64,000 nt of DNA from Bombus terrestris (Eukaryota; Arthropoda; Insecta; Hymenoptera; Apidae), in NCBI RefSeq assembly GCF_910591885.1, contig NW_025963613.1:185193-249192 (forward strand). Reading direction: 5' to 3'. A program made the position numbers and the translations under genes. Shown piece after piece: positions 25,361 to 38,920 of the stretch. The first letter of the stretch is position 1; each line of letters begins with the position of its first letter. The notes under the pieces are model-generated. The model was not told the origin of the DNA, made no database searches, and worked only from the letters and a program-made list of their open reading frames with translations.

Positions 25361-26520
25361 TTGTCCAACGGTGTCCCACGTTGTCCCACGTTGTTCCATG
25401 GTTTCCCACGTTGTCCCACGTTGTCCCACGTTGTCCCACGTTGTCCCACGTTGTCCCACGATGTCCCACGTTGTCCCACGTTGTCCCACGTTGTCCCACG
25501 TTGTCCCACGTGGTCCCACGTTGTCCCACGTTGTCCCACGGTGTCCAACGATGTCCAACGGTGTCCAGCGATGTCCAACGGTGTCCAGCGATGTCCAACG
25601 GTGTCCCACGTTGTCCCACGTTTTCCCACGTTGTCCCACGTTGTCCCACGGTGTCCAACGATGTCCAACGATGTCCAACGGTGTCCCACGTTGTCCCACG
25701 TTGTTCCATGGTTTCCCACGTTGTCCCACGTTGTCCCACGTTGTCCCACGATGTCCCACGTTGTCCCACGTTGTTCCATGGTTTCCCACGTTGTCCCACG
25801 TTGTCCCACGTTGTCCCACGGTGTCCAACGATGTCCAACGGTGTCCAACGGTGTCCAACGGTGTCCAACGGTGTCCCACGTTGTCCCACGTTGTCCCACG
25901 TTGTCCCACGTTGTCCCACGTTGTCCCACGTTGTCCCACGTTGTCCCACGTTGTCCCACGTTGTCCCACGTTGTCCCACGTTGTCCCACGTTGTCCCACG
26001 TTGTCCCACGTTGTCCCACGTTGTCCCACGTTGTCCCACGTTGTCCCACGGTGTCCAACGATGTCCAAAGGTGTCCAGCGATGTCCAACGGTGTCCCACG
26101 TTGTCCCACGTTTTCCCACGTTGTCCCACGTTGTCCCACGTTGTCCCACGTTGTCCCACGTTGTCCCACGTTGTCCCACGTTGTCCCACGTTGTCCAACG
26201 GTGTCCAACGATGTCCAACGGTGTCCAGCGATGTCCAACGGTGTCCCACGTTGTCCCACGTTTTCCCACGTTGTCCCACGTTGTCCCACGGTGTCCAACG
26301 ATGTCCAACGATGTCCAACGGTGTCCCACGTTGTCCCACGTTGTTCCATGGTTTCCCACGTTGTCCCACGTTGTCCCACGTTGTCCCACGGTGTCCAACG
26401 ATGTCCAACGGTGTCCAACGGTGTCCAACGGTGTCCAACGGTGTCCCACGTTGTCCCACGTTGTCCCACGTTGTCCCACGTTGTCCCACGTTGTCCCACG
26501 ATGTCCCACGTTGTCCCACG
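25361..26520. repeat. Segmental duplication I, copy 1 (spacing 4360 bp)
   Basis: TTGTCCAACG at 25361 matches 29721. U6 at 25391 matches 29751. U10 at 25511 matches 29871. The private ATGTCCAAAG at 26061 matches 30421. U9 at 26221 matches 30581. U6 at 26341 matches 30701. The match ends exactly at 26520, which is also where copy 2 of duplication H begins. Confidence 0.86.
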
Positions 26521-29380
26521 GTGTCCAACGATGTCCAACGGTGTCCAACGGTGTCCCACGGTGTCCAACGGTGTCCCACGTTGTCCCACGTTGTCCCACG
26601 TTGTCCCACGTTGTCCCACGTTGTCCCACGTTGTCCAACGATGTCTAACGGTGTCCCACGTTGTCCCACGTTGTCCCACGTTGTCCCACGTTGTCCCACG
26701 ATGTCCCACGTTGTCCCACGTTGTCCCACGTTGTCCCACGTTGTCCCACGTTGTCCCACGGTGTCCAACGATGTCCCACGTTGTCCCACGTTGTCCCACG
26801 TTGTCCCACGTTGTCCCACGATGTCCCACGTTGTCCCACGTTGTCCCACGTTGTCCCACGTTGTCCCACGTTGTCCCACGTTGTCCAACGATGTCCAACG
26901 GTGTCCCACGTTGTCCCGCGTTGTTCCATGGTTTCCCACGTTGTCCCACGTTGTCCCACGTTGTCCCACGGTGTCCAACGATGTCCAACGGTGTCCAACG
27001 GTGTCCAACGGTGTCCAACGGTGTCCCACGTTGTCCCACGTTGTCCCACGTTGTCCCACGGTGTCCAACGATGTCCAACGGTGTCCCACGTTGTCCCACG
27101 TTGGCCCACGTTGTCCCACGTTGTCCCACGTTGTCCCACGGTGTCCCACGTTGTCCCACGTTGTCCCACGTTGTCCCACGTTGTCCCACGTTGTCCCACG
27201 TTGTCCCACGTTGTCCCACGTTGTCCCACGTTGTCCCACGTTGTCCCACGTTGTCCCACGTTGTCCCACGTTGTCCCACGGTGTCCAACGGTGTCCAACG
27301 ATGTCCCACGTTGTCCCACGTTGTCCCACGTTGTCCCACGTTGTCCCACGATGTCCCACGTTGTCCCACGTTGTCCCACGTTGTCCCACGTTGTCCCACG
27401 TTGTCCCACGTTGTCCCACGTTGTCCCACGTTGTCCCACGTTGTCCCACGGTGTCCAACGATGTCCAACGGTGTCCAGCGATGTCCAACGGTGTCCCACG
27501 TTGTCCCACGTTTTCCCACGTTGTCCCACGTTGTCCCACGGTGTCCAACGATGTCCAACGATGTCCAACGGTGTCCCACGTTGTCCCACGTTGTTCCATG
27601 GTTTCCCACGTTGTCCCACGTTGTCCCACGTTGTCCCACGGTGTCCAACGATGTCCAACGGTGTCCAACGGTGTCCAACGGTGTCCAACGGTGTCCCACG
27701 TGGTCCCACGTTGTCCCACGTTGTCCCACGATGTCCCACGTTGTCCCACGTTGTCCCACGTTGTCCCACGTTGTCCCACGTTGTCCCACGTTGTCCCACG
27801 TTGTCCCACGGTGTCCAACGATGTCCAACGGTGTCCAACGGTGTCCCACGGTGTCCAACGGTGTCCCACGTTGTCCCACGTTGTCCCACGTTGTCCCACG
27901 TTGTCCCACGTTGTCCCACGTTGTCAAACGATGTCCCACGTTGTCCCACGTTGTCCCACGTTGTCCCACGTTGTCCCACGTTGTCCCACGTTGTCCCACG
28001 TTGTCCCACGTTGTCCCACGTTGTCCCACGTTGTCCCACGTTGTCCCACGGTGTCCAACGATGTCCAACGGTGTCCAACGGTGTCCCACGGTGTCCAACG
28101 GTGTCCCACGTTGTCCCACGTTGTCCCACGTTGTCCCACGTTGTCCCACGTTGTCCCACGTTGTCCCACGTTGTCCAACGATGTCCAACGGTGTCCCACG
28201 TTGTCCCACGTTGTTCCATGGTTTCCCACGTTGTCCCACGTTGTTCCATGGTTTCCCACGTTGTCCCACGTTGTCCCACGTTGTCCCACGGTGTCCAACG
28301 ATGTCCAACGGTGTCCAACGGTGTCCAACGGTGTCCAACGGTGTCCCACGTTGTCCCACGTTGTCCCACGTTGTCCCACGGTGTCCAACGATGTCCAACG
28401 GTGTCCCACGTTGTCCCACGTTGTCCCACGTTGTCCCACGTTGTCCCACGATGTCCCACGTTGTCCCACGTTGTCCCACGTTGTCCCACGTTGTCCCACG
28501 TCGTCCCACGTTGTCCCACGTTGTCCCACGTTGTCCCACGTTGTCCCACGTTGTCCCACGTTGTCCCACGTTGTCCCACGGTGTCCAACGGTGTCCAACG
28601 ATGTCCCACGTTGTCCCACGTTGTCCCACGTTGTCCCACGTTGTCCCACGATGTCCCACGTTGTCCCACGTTGTCCCACGTTGTCCCACGTTGTCCCACG
28701 TTGTCCCACGTTGTCCCACGTTGTCCCACGTTGTCCCACGTTGTCCCACGTTGTCCCACGTTGTTCCATGGTTTCCCACGTTGTCCCACGTTGTCCCACG
28801 TTGTCCCACGATGTCCAACGATGTCCAACGTTGTCCCACGGTGTCCCACGTTGTCCCACGTTGTCCCACGTTGTCCCACGTTGTCCCACGTTGTCCCACG
28901 TTGTCCCACGTTGTCCCACGGTGTCCAACGGTGTCCAACGATGTCCCACGTTGTCCCACGTTGTCCCACGTTGTCCCACGTTGTCCCACGATGTCCCACG
29001 TTGTCCCACGTTGTCCCACGTTGTCCCACGTTGTCCCACGTTGTCCCACGTTGTCCCACGTTGTCCCACGTTGTCCCACGTTGTCCCACGTTGTCCCACG
29101 TTGTCCCACGTTGTCCCACGGTGTCCAACGATGTCCAACGGTGTCCAGCGATGTCCAACGGTGTCCCACGTTGTCCCACGTTTTCCCACGTTGTCCCACG
29201 TTGTCCCACGTTGTCCCACGTTGTCCCACGTTGTCCCACGTTGTCCCACGTTGTCCCACGTTGTCCCACGGTGTCCAACGATGTCCAACGGTGTCCAGCG
29301 ATGTCCAACGGTGTCCCACGTTGTCCCACGTTTTCCCACGTTGTCCCACGTTGTCCCACGGTGTCCAACGATGTCCAACG
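26521..29380. repeat. Segmental duplication H, copy 2
   Basis: This is the partner of 22311-25170. Private differences include TTGTCCCGCG at 26911, GTGTCCCACG at 27141 (copy 1 has ATGTCCCACG at 22931) and TTGTCCCACG at 28831 (copy 1 has ATGTCCAACG). The part from about 27281 was copied further, to about 33251-35100 and 37011-38420. Confidence 0.88.
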
Positions 29381-29720
29381 ATGTCCAACGGTGTCCCACG
29401 TTGTCCCACGTTGTTCCATGGTTTCCCACGTTGTCCCACGTTGTCCCACGTTGTCCCACGGTGTCCAACGATGTCCAACGGTGTCCAACGGTGTCCAACG
29501 GTGTCCAACGGTGTCCCACGTTGTCCCACGTTGTCCCACGTTGTCCCACGTTGTCCCACGTAGTCCCACGATGTCCCACGTTGTCCCACGTTGTCCCACG
29601 TTGTCCCACGTTGTCCCACGTGGTCCCACGTTGTCCCACGTTGTCCCACGTTGTCCCACGTTGTCCCACGTTGTCCCACGTTGTCCCACGTTGTCCCACG
29701 TTGTCCCACGTTGTCCCACG

Positions 29721-30880
29721 TTGTCCAACGGTGTCCCACGTTGTCCCACGTTGTTCCATGGTTTCCCACGTTGTCCCACGTTGTCCCACGTTGTCCCACG
29801 TTGTCCCACGTTGTCCCACGATGTCCCACGTTGTCCCACGTTGTCCCACGTTGTCCCACGTTGTCCCACGTGGTCCCACGTTGTCCCACGTTGTCCCACG
29901 GTGTCCAACGATGTCCAACGGTGTCCAGCGATGTCCAACGGTGTCCAGCGATGTCCAACGGTGTCCCACGTTGTCCCACGTTTTCCCACGTTGTCCCACG
30001 TTGTCCCACGGTGTCCAACGATGTCCAACGATGTCCAACGGTGTCCCACGTTGTCCCACGTTGTTCCATGGTTTCCCACGTTGTCCCACGTTGTCCCACG
30101 TTGTCCCACGATGTCCCACGTTGTCCCACGTTGTTCCATGGTTTCCCACGTTGTCCCACGTTGTCCCTCGTTGTCCCACGGTGTCCAACGATGTCCAACG
30201 GTGTCCAACGGTGTCCAACGGTGTCCAACGGTGTCCCACGTTGTCCCACGTTGTCCCACGTTGTCCCACGTTGTCCCACGTTGTCCCACGTTGTCCCACG
30301 TTGTCCCACGTTGTCCCACGTTGTCCCACGTTGTCCCACGTTGTCCCACGTTGTCCCACGTTGTCCCACGTTGTCCCACGTTGTCCCACGTTGTCCCACG
30401 TTGTCCCACGGTGTCCAACGATGTCCAAAGGTGTCCAGCGATGTCCAACGGTGTCCCACGTTGTCCCACGTTTTCCCACGTTGTCCCACGTTGTCCCACG
30501 TTGTCCCACGTTGTCCCACGTTGTCCCACGTTGTCCCACGTTGTCCCACGTTGTCCCACGGTGTCCAACGATGTCCAACGGTGTCCAGCGATGTCCAACG
30601 GTGTCCCACGTTGTCCCACGTTTTCCCACGTTGTCCCACGTTGTCCCACGGTGTCCAACGATGTCCAACGATGTCCAACGGTGTCCCACGTTGTCCCACG
30701 TTGTTCCATGGTTTCCCACGTTGTCCCACGTTGTCCCACGTTGTCCCACGGTGTCCAACGATGTCCAACGGTGTCCAACGGTGTCCAACGGTGTCCAACG
30801 GTGTCCCACGTTGTCCCACGTTGTCCCACGTTGTCCCACGTTGTCCCACGTTGTCCCACGATGTCCCACGTTGTCCCACG
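29721..30880. repeat. Segmental duplication I, copy 2
   Basis: This is the partner of 25361-26520. TTGTCCCTCG at 30161 is private to this copy. Its beginning (29721-30180) also matches 36551-37010 at 6830 bp, and 29871-30600 matches 38921-39650 at 9050 bp with ATGTCCAAAG at 30421 and 39471. At least four relatives are therefore present. Confidence 0.85.
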
Positions 30881-33250
30881 TTGTCCCACGTTGTCCCACG
30901 TTGTCCCACGTTGTCCCGCGTTGTCCCACGTTGTCCCACGTTGTCCCGCGTTGTCCCACGTTGTCCCACGTTGTCCCACGTTGTCCCACGGTGTCCAACG
31001 ATGTCCAACGGTGTCCAGCGATGTCCAACGGTGTCCCACGTTGTCCCACGTTTTCCCACGTTGTCCCACGTTGTCCCACGGTGTCCCACGGTGTCCAACG
31101 ATGTCCAACGGTGTCCCACGTTGTCCCACGTTGTTCCATGGTGTCCCACGTTGTCCCACGTTGTCCCACGTTGTCCCACGTTGTCCCACGTTGTCCCACG
31201 TTGTCCCACGTTGTCCCACGTTGTCCCACGTTGTCCCACGTTGTCCCACGGTGTCCAACGATGTCCAACGGTGTCCCACGTTGTCCAACGGTGTCCCACG
31301 TTGTCCCACGTTGTCCCACGTTGTCCCACGTTGTCCCACGATGTCCCACGTTGTCCCACGTTGTCCCACGTTGTCCCACGTTGTCCCACGTTGTCCCACG
31401 TTGTCCCACGTTGTCCCACGATGTCCCACGTTGTCCCACGTTGTCCCACGTTGTCCCACGTTGTCCCACGTTGTCCCACGGTGTCCAACGATGTCCCACG
31501 TTGTCCCACGTTGTTCCATGGTTTCCCACGTTGTCCCACGTTGTCCCACGTTGTCCCACGGTGTCCAACGATGTCCAACGGTGTCCAACGGTGTCCAACG
31601 GTGTCCAACGGTGTCCCACGTTGTCCCACGTTGTCCCACGTTGTCCCACGGTGTCCAACGATGTCCAACGGTGTCCCACGTTGTCCCACGTTGGCCCACG
31701 TTGTCCCACGTTGTCCCACGTTGTCCCACGATGTCCCACGTTGTCCCACGTTGTCCCACGTTGTCCCACGTTGTCCCACGTTGTCCCACGTTGTCCCACG
31801 TTGTCCCACGTTGTCCCACGTTGTCCCACGTTGTCCCACGTTGTCCCACGTTGTCCCACGTTGTCCCACGTTGTCCCACGGTGTCCAACGGTGTCCAACG
31901 ATGTCCCACGTTGTCCCACGTTGTCCCACGTTGTCCCACGTTGTCCCACGATGTCCCACGTTGTCCCACGTTGTCCCACGTTGTCCCACGTTGTCCCACG
32001 TTGTCCCACGTTGTCCCACGTTGTCCCACGTTGTCCCACGTTGTCCCACGTTGTCCCACGGTGTCCAACGATGTCCAACGGTGTCCAGCGATGTCCAACG
32101 GTGTCCCACGTTGTCCCACGTTTTCCCACGTTGTCCCACGTTGTCCCACGGTGTCCAACGATGTCCAACGATGTCCAACGGTGTCCCACGTTGTCCCACG
32201 TTGTTCCATGGTTTCCCACGTTGTCCCACGTTGTCCCACGTTGTCCCACGGTGTCCAACGATGTCCAACGGTGTCCAACGGTGTCCAACGGTGTCCAACG
32301 GTGTCCCACGTGGTCCCACGTTGTCCCACGTTGTCCCACGATGTCCCACGTTGTCCCACGTTGTCCCACGTTGTCCCACGTTGTCCCACGTTGTCCCACG
32401 TTGTCCCACGTTGTCCCACGGTGTCCAACGATGTCCAACGGTGTCCAACGGTGTCCCACGGTGTCCAACGGTGTCCCACGTTGTCCCACGTTGTCCCACG
32501 TTGTCCCACGTTGTCCCACGTTGTCCCACGTTGTCCCACGTTGTCCAACGATGTCCAACGGTGTCCCACGTTGTCCCACGTTGTTCCATGGTTTCCCACG
32601 TTGTCCCACGTTGTCCCACGTTGTCCCACGGTGTCCAACGATGTCCAACGGTGTCCAACGGTGTCCAACGGTGTCCAACGGTGTCCCACGTTGGCCCACG
32701 TTGTCCCACGTTGTCCCACGGTGTCCAACGATGTCCAACGGTGTCCCACGTTGTCCCACGTTGTCCCACGTTGTCCCACGTTGTCCCACGTTGTCCCACG
32801 ATGTCCCACGTTGTACCACGTTGTCCCACGTTGTCCCACGTTGTCCCACGTTGTCCCACGTTGTCCCACGTTGTCCCACGTTGTCCCACGTTGTCCCACG
32901 TTGTCCCACGTTTTCCCACGTTGTCCCACGTTGTCCCACGGTGTCCAACGATGTCCAACGGTGTCCAACGGTGTCCCACGGTGTCCAACGTTGTCCCACG
33001 TTGTCCCACGTTGTCCCACGTTGTCCCACGTTGTCCCACGTTGTCCCACGTTGTCCCACGTTGTCCCACGTTGTCCCACGTTGTCCCACGTTGTCCCACG
33101 TTGTCCCACGTTGTCCCACGTTGTCCCACGTTGTCCCACGTTTTCCCACGTTGTCCCACGTTGTCCCACGGTGTCCAACGATGTCCAACGGTGTCCCACG
33201 TTGTCCAACGGTGTCCCACGTTGTCCCACGTTGTCCCACGTTGTCCCACG

Positions 33251-35100
33251 TTGTCAAACGATGTCCCACGTTGTCCCACGTTGTCCCACGTTGTCCCACG
33301 TTGTCCCACGTTGTCCCACGTTGTCCCACGTTGTCCCACGTTGTCCCACGTTGTCCCACGTTGTCCCACAGTGTCCAACGATGTCCAACGGTGTCCAACG
33401 GTGTCCCACGGTGTCCAACGGTGTCCCACGTTGTCCCACGTTGTCCCACGTTGTCCCACGTTGTCCCACGTTGTCCCACGTTGTCCCACGTTGTCCAACG
33501 ATGTCCAACGGTGTCCCACGTTGTCCCACGTTGTTCCATGGTTTCCCACGTTGTCCCACGTTGTTCCATGGTTTCCCACGTTGTCCCACGTTGTCCCACG
33601 TTGTCCCACGGTGTCCAACGATGTCCAACGGTGTCCAACGGTGTCCAACGGTGTCCAACGGTGTCCCACGTTGTCCCACGTTGTCCCACGTTGTCCCACG
33701 GTGTCCAACGATGTCCAACGGTGTCCCACGTTGTCCCACGTTGTCCCACGTTGTCCCACGTTGTCCCACGATGTCCCACGTTGTCCCACGTTGTCCCACG
33801 TTGTCCCACGTTGTCCCACGTCGTCCCACGTTGTCCCACGTTGTCCCACGTTGTCCCACGTTGTCCCACGTTGTCCCACGTTGTCCCACGTTGTCCCACG
33901 GCGTCCAACGGTGTCCAACGATGTTCCACGTTGTCCCACGTTGTCCCACGTTGTCCCACGTTGTCCCACGATGTCCCACGTTGTCCCACGTTGTCCCACG
34001 TTGTCCCACGTTGTCCCACGTTGTCCCACGTTGTCCCACGTTGTCCCACGTTGTCCCACGTTGTCCCACGTTGTCCCACGTTGTCCCACGTTGTCCCACG
34101 TTGTCCCACGTTGTCCCACGTTGTTCCATGGTTTCCCACGTTGTCCCACGTTGTCCCACGTTGTCCCACGGTGTCCAACGATGTCCAACGATGTCCAACG
34201 GTGTCCCACGTTGTCCCACGTTGTCCCACGTTGTCCCACGTTGTCCAACGTTGTCCCACGTTGTCCCACGTTGTCCCACGGTGTCCAGCGGTGTCCAACG
34301 ATGTCCCACGTTGTCCCACGTTGTCCCACGTTGTCCCACGTTGTCCCACGATGTCCCACGTTGTCCCACGTTGTCCCACGTTGTCCCACGTTGTCCCACG
34401 TTGTCCCACGTTGTCCCACGTTGTCCCACGTTGTCCCACGTTGTCCCACGTTGTCCCACGTTGTCCCACGGTGTCCAACGATGTCCAACGGTGTCCAGCG
34501 ATGTCCAACGGTGTCCCACGTTGTCCCACGTTTTCCCACGTTGTCCCACGTTGTCCCACGTTGTCCCACGTTGTCCCACGTTGTCCCACGTTGTCCCACG
34601 TTGTCCCACGTTGTCCCACGGTGTCCAACGATGTCCAACGGTGTCCAGCGATGTCCAACGGTGTCCCACGTTGTCCCACGTTGTCCCACGTTGTCCCACG
34701 TTGTCCCACGGTGTCCAACGATGTCCAACGATGTCCAACGGTGTCCCACGTTGTCCCACGTTGTTCCATGGTTTCCCACGTTGTCCCACGTTGTCCCACG
34801 TTGTCCCACGGTGTCCAACGATGTCCAACGGTGTCCAACGGTGTCCAACGGTGTCCAACGGTGTCCAACGGTGTCCCACGTTGTCCCACGTTGTCCCACG
34901 TTGTCCCACGTTGTCCCACGTAGTCCCACGATGTCCCACGTTGTCCCACGTTGTCCCACGTTGTCCCACGTTGTCCCACGTGGTCCCACGTTGTCCCACG
35001 TTGTCCCACGTTGTCCCACGTTGTCCCACGTTGTCCCACGTTGCCCCACGTTGTCCCACGTTGTCCCACGTTGTCCCACGTTGTCCAACGGTGTCCCACG
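33251..35100. repeat. Segmental duplication J, copy of 27921-29740 (spacing 5320-5360 bp)
   Basis: TTGTCAAACG at 27921 matches 33251, U6 at 28211 matches 33531, and TCGTCCCACG at 28501 matches 33821. U9 at 29141 and 29291 matches 34491 and 34641. The + frame stop unit TAGTCCCACG at 29561 matches 34921, and U10 at 29621 matches 34981. The spacing drifts 5330-5320-5360-5350-5360 in whole units, each step inside a run of identical units. Private changes here include TTGTCCCACA at 33361, GCGTCCAACG at 33901, ATGTTCCACG at 33921 and TTGCCCCACG at 35041. Confidence 0.82.
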
Positions 35101-35300
35101 TTGTCCCACGTTGTCCCACGTTGTCCCACGATGTCCCACGTTGTCCCACGTTGTCCCACGTTGTCCCACGTTGTCCCACGGTGTCCAACGGTGTCCAACG
35201 ATGTCCCACGTTGTCCCACGTTGTCCCACGTTGTCCCACGTTGTCCCACGTTGTCCCACGTTGTCCCACGTTGTCCCACGTTGTCCCACGTTGTCCCACG

Positions 35301-36560
35301 TTGTCCCACGTTGTCCCACGTTGTCCCACGTTGTCCCACGTTGTCCCACGTTGTCCCACGGTGTCCAACGGTGTCCAACGATGTCCCACGTTGTCCCACG
35401 TTGTCCCACGTTGTCCCACGTTGTCCCACGATGTCCCACGTTGTCCCACGTTGTCCCACGTTGTCCCACGTTGTCCCACGTTGTCCCACGTTGTCCCACG
35501 TTGTCCCACGTTGTCCCACGTTGTCCCACGTTGTCCCACGTTGTCCCACGTTGTCCCACGTTGTCCCACGTTGTCCCACGTTGTTCCATGGTTTCCCACT
35601 TTGTCCCACGTTGTCCCACGTTGTCCCACGGTGTCCAACGATGTCCAACGATGTCCAACGGTGTCCCACGTTGTCCCACGTTGTCCCACGTTGTCCCACG
35701 TTGTCCCACGTTGTCCCACGTTGTCCCACGGTGTCCAACGGTGTCCAACGATGTCCCACGTTGTCCCACGTTGTCCCACGTTGTCCCACGTTGTCCCACG
35801 ATGTCCCACGTTGTCCCACGTTGTCCCACGTTGTCCCACGTTGTCCCACGTTGTCCCACGTTGTCCCACGTTGTCCCACGTTGTCCCACGTTGTCCCACG
35901 TTGTCCCACGTTGTCCCACGGTGTCCAACGATGTCCAACGGTGTCCAGCGATGTCCAACGGTGTCCCACGTTGTCCCACGTTTTCCCACGTTGTCCCACG
36001 TTGTCCCACGTTGTCCCACGTTGTCCCACGTTGTCCCACGTTGTCCCACGTTGTCCCACGTTGTCCCACGGTGTCCAACGATGTCCAACGGTGTCCAGCG
36101 ATGTCCAACGGTGTCCCACGTTGTCCCACGTTTTCCCACGTTGTCCCACGTTGTCCCACGGTGTCCAACGATGTCCAACGATGTCCAACGGTGTCCCACG
36201 TTGTCCCACGTTGTTCCATGGTTTCCCACGTTGTCCCACGTTGTCCCACGTTGTCCCACGGTGTCCAACGATGTCCAACGGTGTCCAACGGTGTCCAACG
36301 GTGTCCAACGGTGTCCAACGGTGTCCCACGTTGTCCCACGTTGTCCCACGTTGTCCCACGTTGTCCCACGTAGTCCCACGTTGTCCCACGTTGTCCCACG
36401 TTGTCCCACGTTGTCCCACGTTGTCCCACGTGGTCCCACGTTGTCCCACGTGGTCCCACGTTGTCCCACGTTGTCCCACGTTGTCCCACGTTGTCCCACG
36501 TTGTCCCACGTTGTCCCACGTTGTCCCACGTTGTCCCACGTTGTCCCACGTTGTCCAACG
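35301..36560. repeat. Tandem duplication K, copy of about 33841-35090 (spacing 1450-1460 bp)
   Basis: U6 at 34121 matches 35581. U9 at 34491 and 34641 matches 35941 and 36091. TAGTCCCACG at 34921 matches 36371. U10 at 34981 matches 36431. The U7 next to U6 is GTTTCCCACT at 35591, a private CpG loss. An extra U10 occurs at 36451. Confidence 0.8.
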
Positions 36561-37010
36561 GTGTCCCACGTTGTCCCACGTTGTTCCATGGTTTCCCACG
36601 TTGTCCCACGTTGTCCCACGTTGTCCCACGTTGTCCCACGTTGTCCCACGATGTCCCACGTTGTCCCACGTTGTCCCACGTTGTCCCACGTTGTCCCACG
36701 TGGTCCCACGTTGTCCCACGTTGTCCCACGGTGTCCAACGATGTCCAACGGTGTCCAGCGATGTCCAACGGTGTCCAGCGATGTCCAACGGTGTCCCACG
36801 TTGTCCCACGTTTTCCCACGTTGTCCCACGTTGTCCCACGGTGTCCAACGATGTCCAACGTTGTCCAACGGTGTCCCACGTTGTCCCACGTTGTTCCATG
36901 GTTTCCCACGTTGTCCCACGTTGTCCCACGTTGTCCCACGATGTCCCACGTTGTCCCACGTTGTTCCATGGTTTCCCACGTTGTCCCACGTTGTCCCACG
37001 TTGTCCCACG

Positions 37011-38420
37011 GTGTCCAACGGTGTCCAACGATGTCCCACGTTGTCCCACGTTGTCCCACGTTGTCCCACGTTGTCCCACGATGTCCCACGTTGTCCCACG
37101 TTGTCCCACGTTGTCCCACGTTGTCCCACGTTGTCCCACGTTGTCCCACGTTGTCCCACGTTGTCCCACGTTGTCCCACGGTGTCCAACGATGTCCAACG
37201 GTGTCCAGCGATGTCCAACGGTGTCCCACGTTGTCCCACGTTTTCCCACGTTGTCCCACGTTGTCCCACGGTGTCCAACGATGTCCAACGATGTCCAACG
37301 GTGTCCCACGTTGTCCCACGTTGTTCCATGGTTTCCCACGTTGTCCCACGTTGTCCCACGTTGTCCCACGGTGTCCAACGATGTCCAACGGTGTCCAACG
37401 GTGTCCAACGGTGTCCAACGGTGTCCCACGTGGTCCCACGTTGTCCCACGTTGTCCCACGATGTCCCACGTTGTCCCACGTTGTCCCACGTTGTCCCACG
37501 TTGTCCCACGTTGTCCCACGTTGTCCCACGTTGTCCCACGGTGTCCAACGATGTCCAACGGTGTCCAACGGTGTCCCACGGTGTCCAACGGTGTCCCACG
37601 TTGTCCCACGTTGTCCCACGTTGTCCCACGTTGTCCCACGTTGTCCCACGTTGTCAAACGATGTCCCACGTTGTCCCACGTTGTCCCACGTTGTCCCACG
37701 TTGTCCCACGTTGTCCCACGTTGTCCCACGTTGTCCCACGTTGTCCCACGTTGTCCCACGTTGTCCCACGGTGTCCAACGATGTCCAACGGTGTCCAACG
37801 GTGTCCCACGGTGTCCAACGGTGTCCCACGTTGTCCCACGTTGTCCCACGTTGTCCCACGTTGTCCCACGTTGTCCCACGTTGTCCCACGTTGTCCAACG
37901 ATGTCCAACGGTGTCCCACGTTGTCCCACGTTGTTCCATGGTTTCCCACGTTGTCCCACGTTGTTCCATGGTTTCCCACGTTGTCCCACGTTGTCCCACG
38001 TTGTCCCACGGTGTCCAACGATGTCCAACGGTGTCCAACGGTGTCCAACGGTGTCCAACGGTGTCCCACGTTGTCCCACGTTGTCCCACGTTGTCCCACG
38101 GTGTCCAACGATGTCCAACGGTGTCCCACGTTGTCCCACGTTGTCCCACGTTGTCCCACGTTGTCCCACGATGTCCCACGTTGTCCCACGTTGTCCCACG
38201 TTGTCCCACGTTGTCCCACGTCGTCCCACGTTGTCCCACGTTGTCCCACGTTGTCCCACGTTGTCCCACGTTGTCCCACGTTGTCCCACGTTGTCCCACG
38301 GTGTCCCACGGTGTCCAACGATGTCCCACGTTGTCCCACGTTGTCCCACGTTGTCCCACGTTGTCCCACGATGTCCCACGTTGTCCCACGTTGTCCCACG
38401 TTGTCCCACGTTGTCCCACG
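37011..38420. repeat. Segmental duplication M, relative of 27281-28700 (spacing 9730/9720 bp)
   Basis: U9 at 27471 matches 37201. U10 at 27701 matches 37431. TTGTCAAACG at 27921 matches 37651. TCGTCCCACG at 28501 matches 38221. Copy 33251 onward is nearer at 4400 bp: TTGTCAAACG 33251 to 37651, U6 33531 to 37931 and TCGTCCCACG 33821 to 38221. Beyond about 38380 a five-unit deletion shifts the next U6 (38431). Confidence 0.8.
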
Positions 38421-38920
38421 TTGTCCCACGTTGTTCCATGGTTTCCCACGTTGTCCCACGTTGTCCCACGTTGTCCCACGGTGTCCAACGATGTCCAACG
38501 ATGTCCAACGGTGTCCCACGTTGTCCCACGTTGTCCCACGTTGTCCCACGTTGTCCCACGTTGTCCCACGTTGTCCCACGTTGTCCCACGGTGTCCAACG
38601 GTGTCCAACGATGTCCCACGTTGTCCCACGTTGTCCCACGTTGTCCCACGTTGTCCCACGATGTCCCACGTTGTCCCACGTTGTCCCACGTTGTCCCACG
38701 TTGTCCCACGTTGTCCCACGTTGTCCCACGTTGTCCCACGTTGTCCCACGTTGTCCCACGTTGTCCCACGTTGTCCCACGGTGTCCAACGATGTCCAACG
38801 GTGTCCAGCGATGTCCAACGGTGTCCCACGTTGTCCCACGTTTTCCCACGTTGTCCCACGTTGTCCCACGTTGTCCCACGTTGTCCCACGTTGTCCCACG
38901 TTGTCCCACGTTGTCCCACG

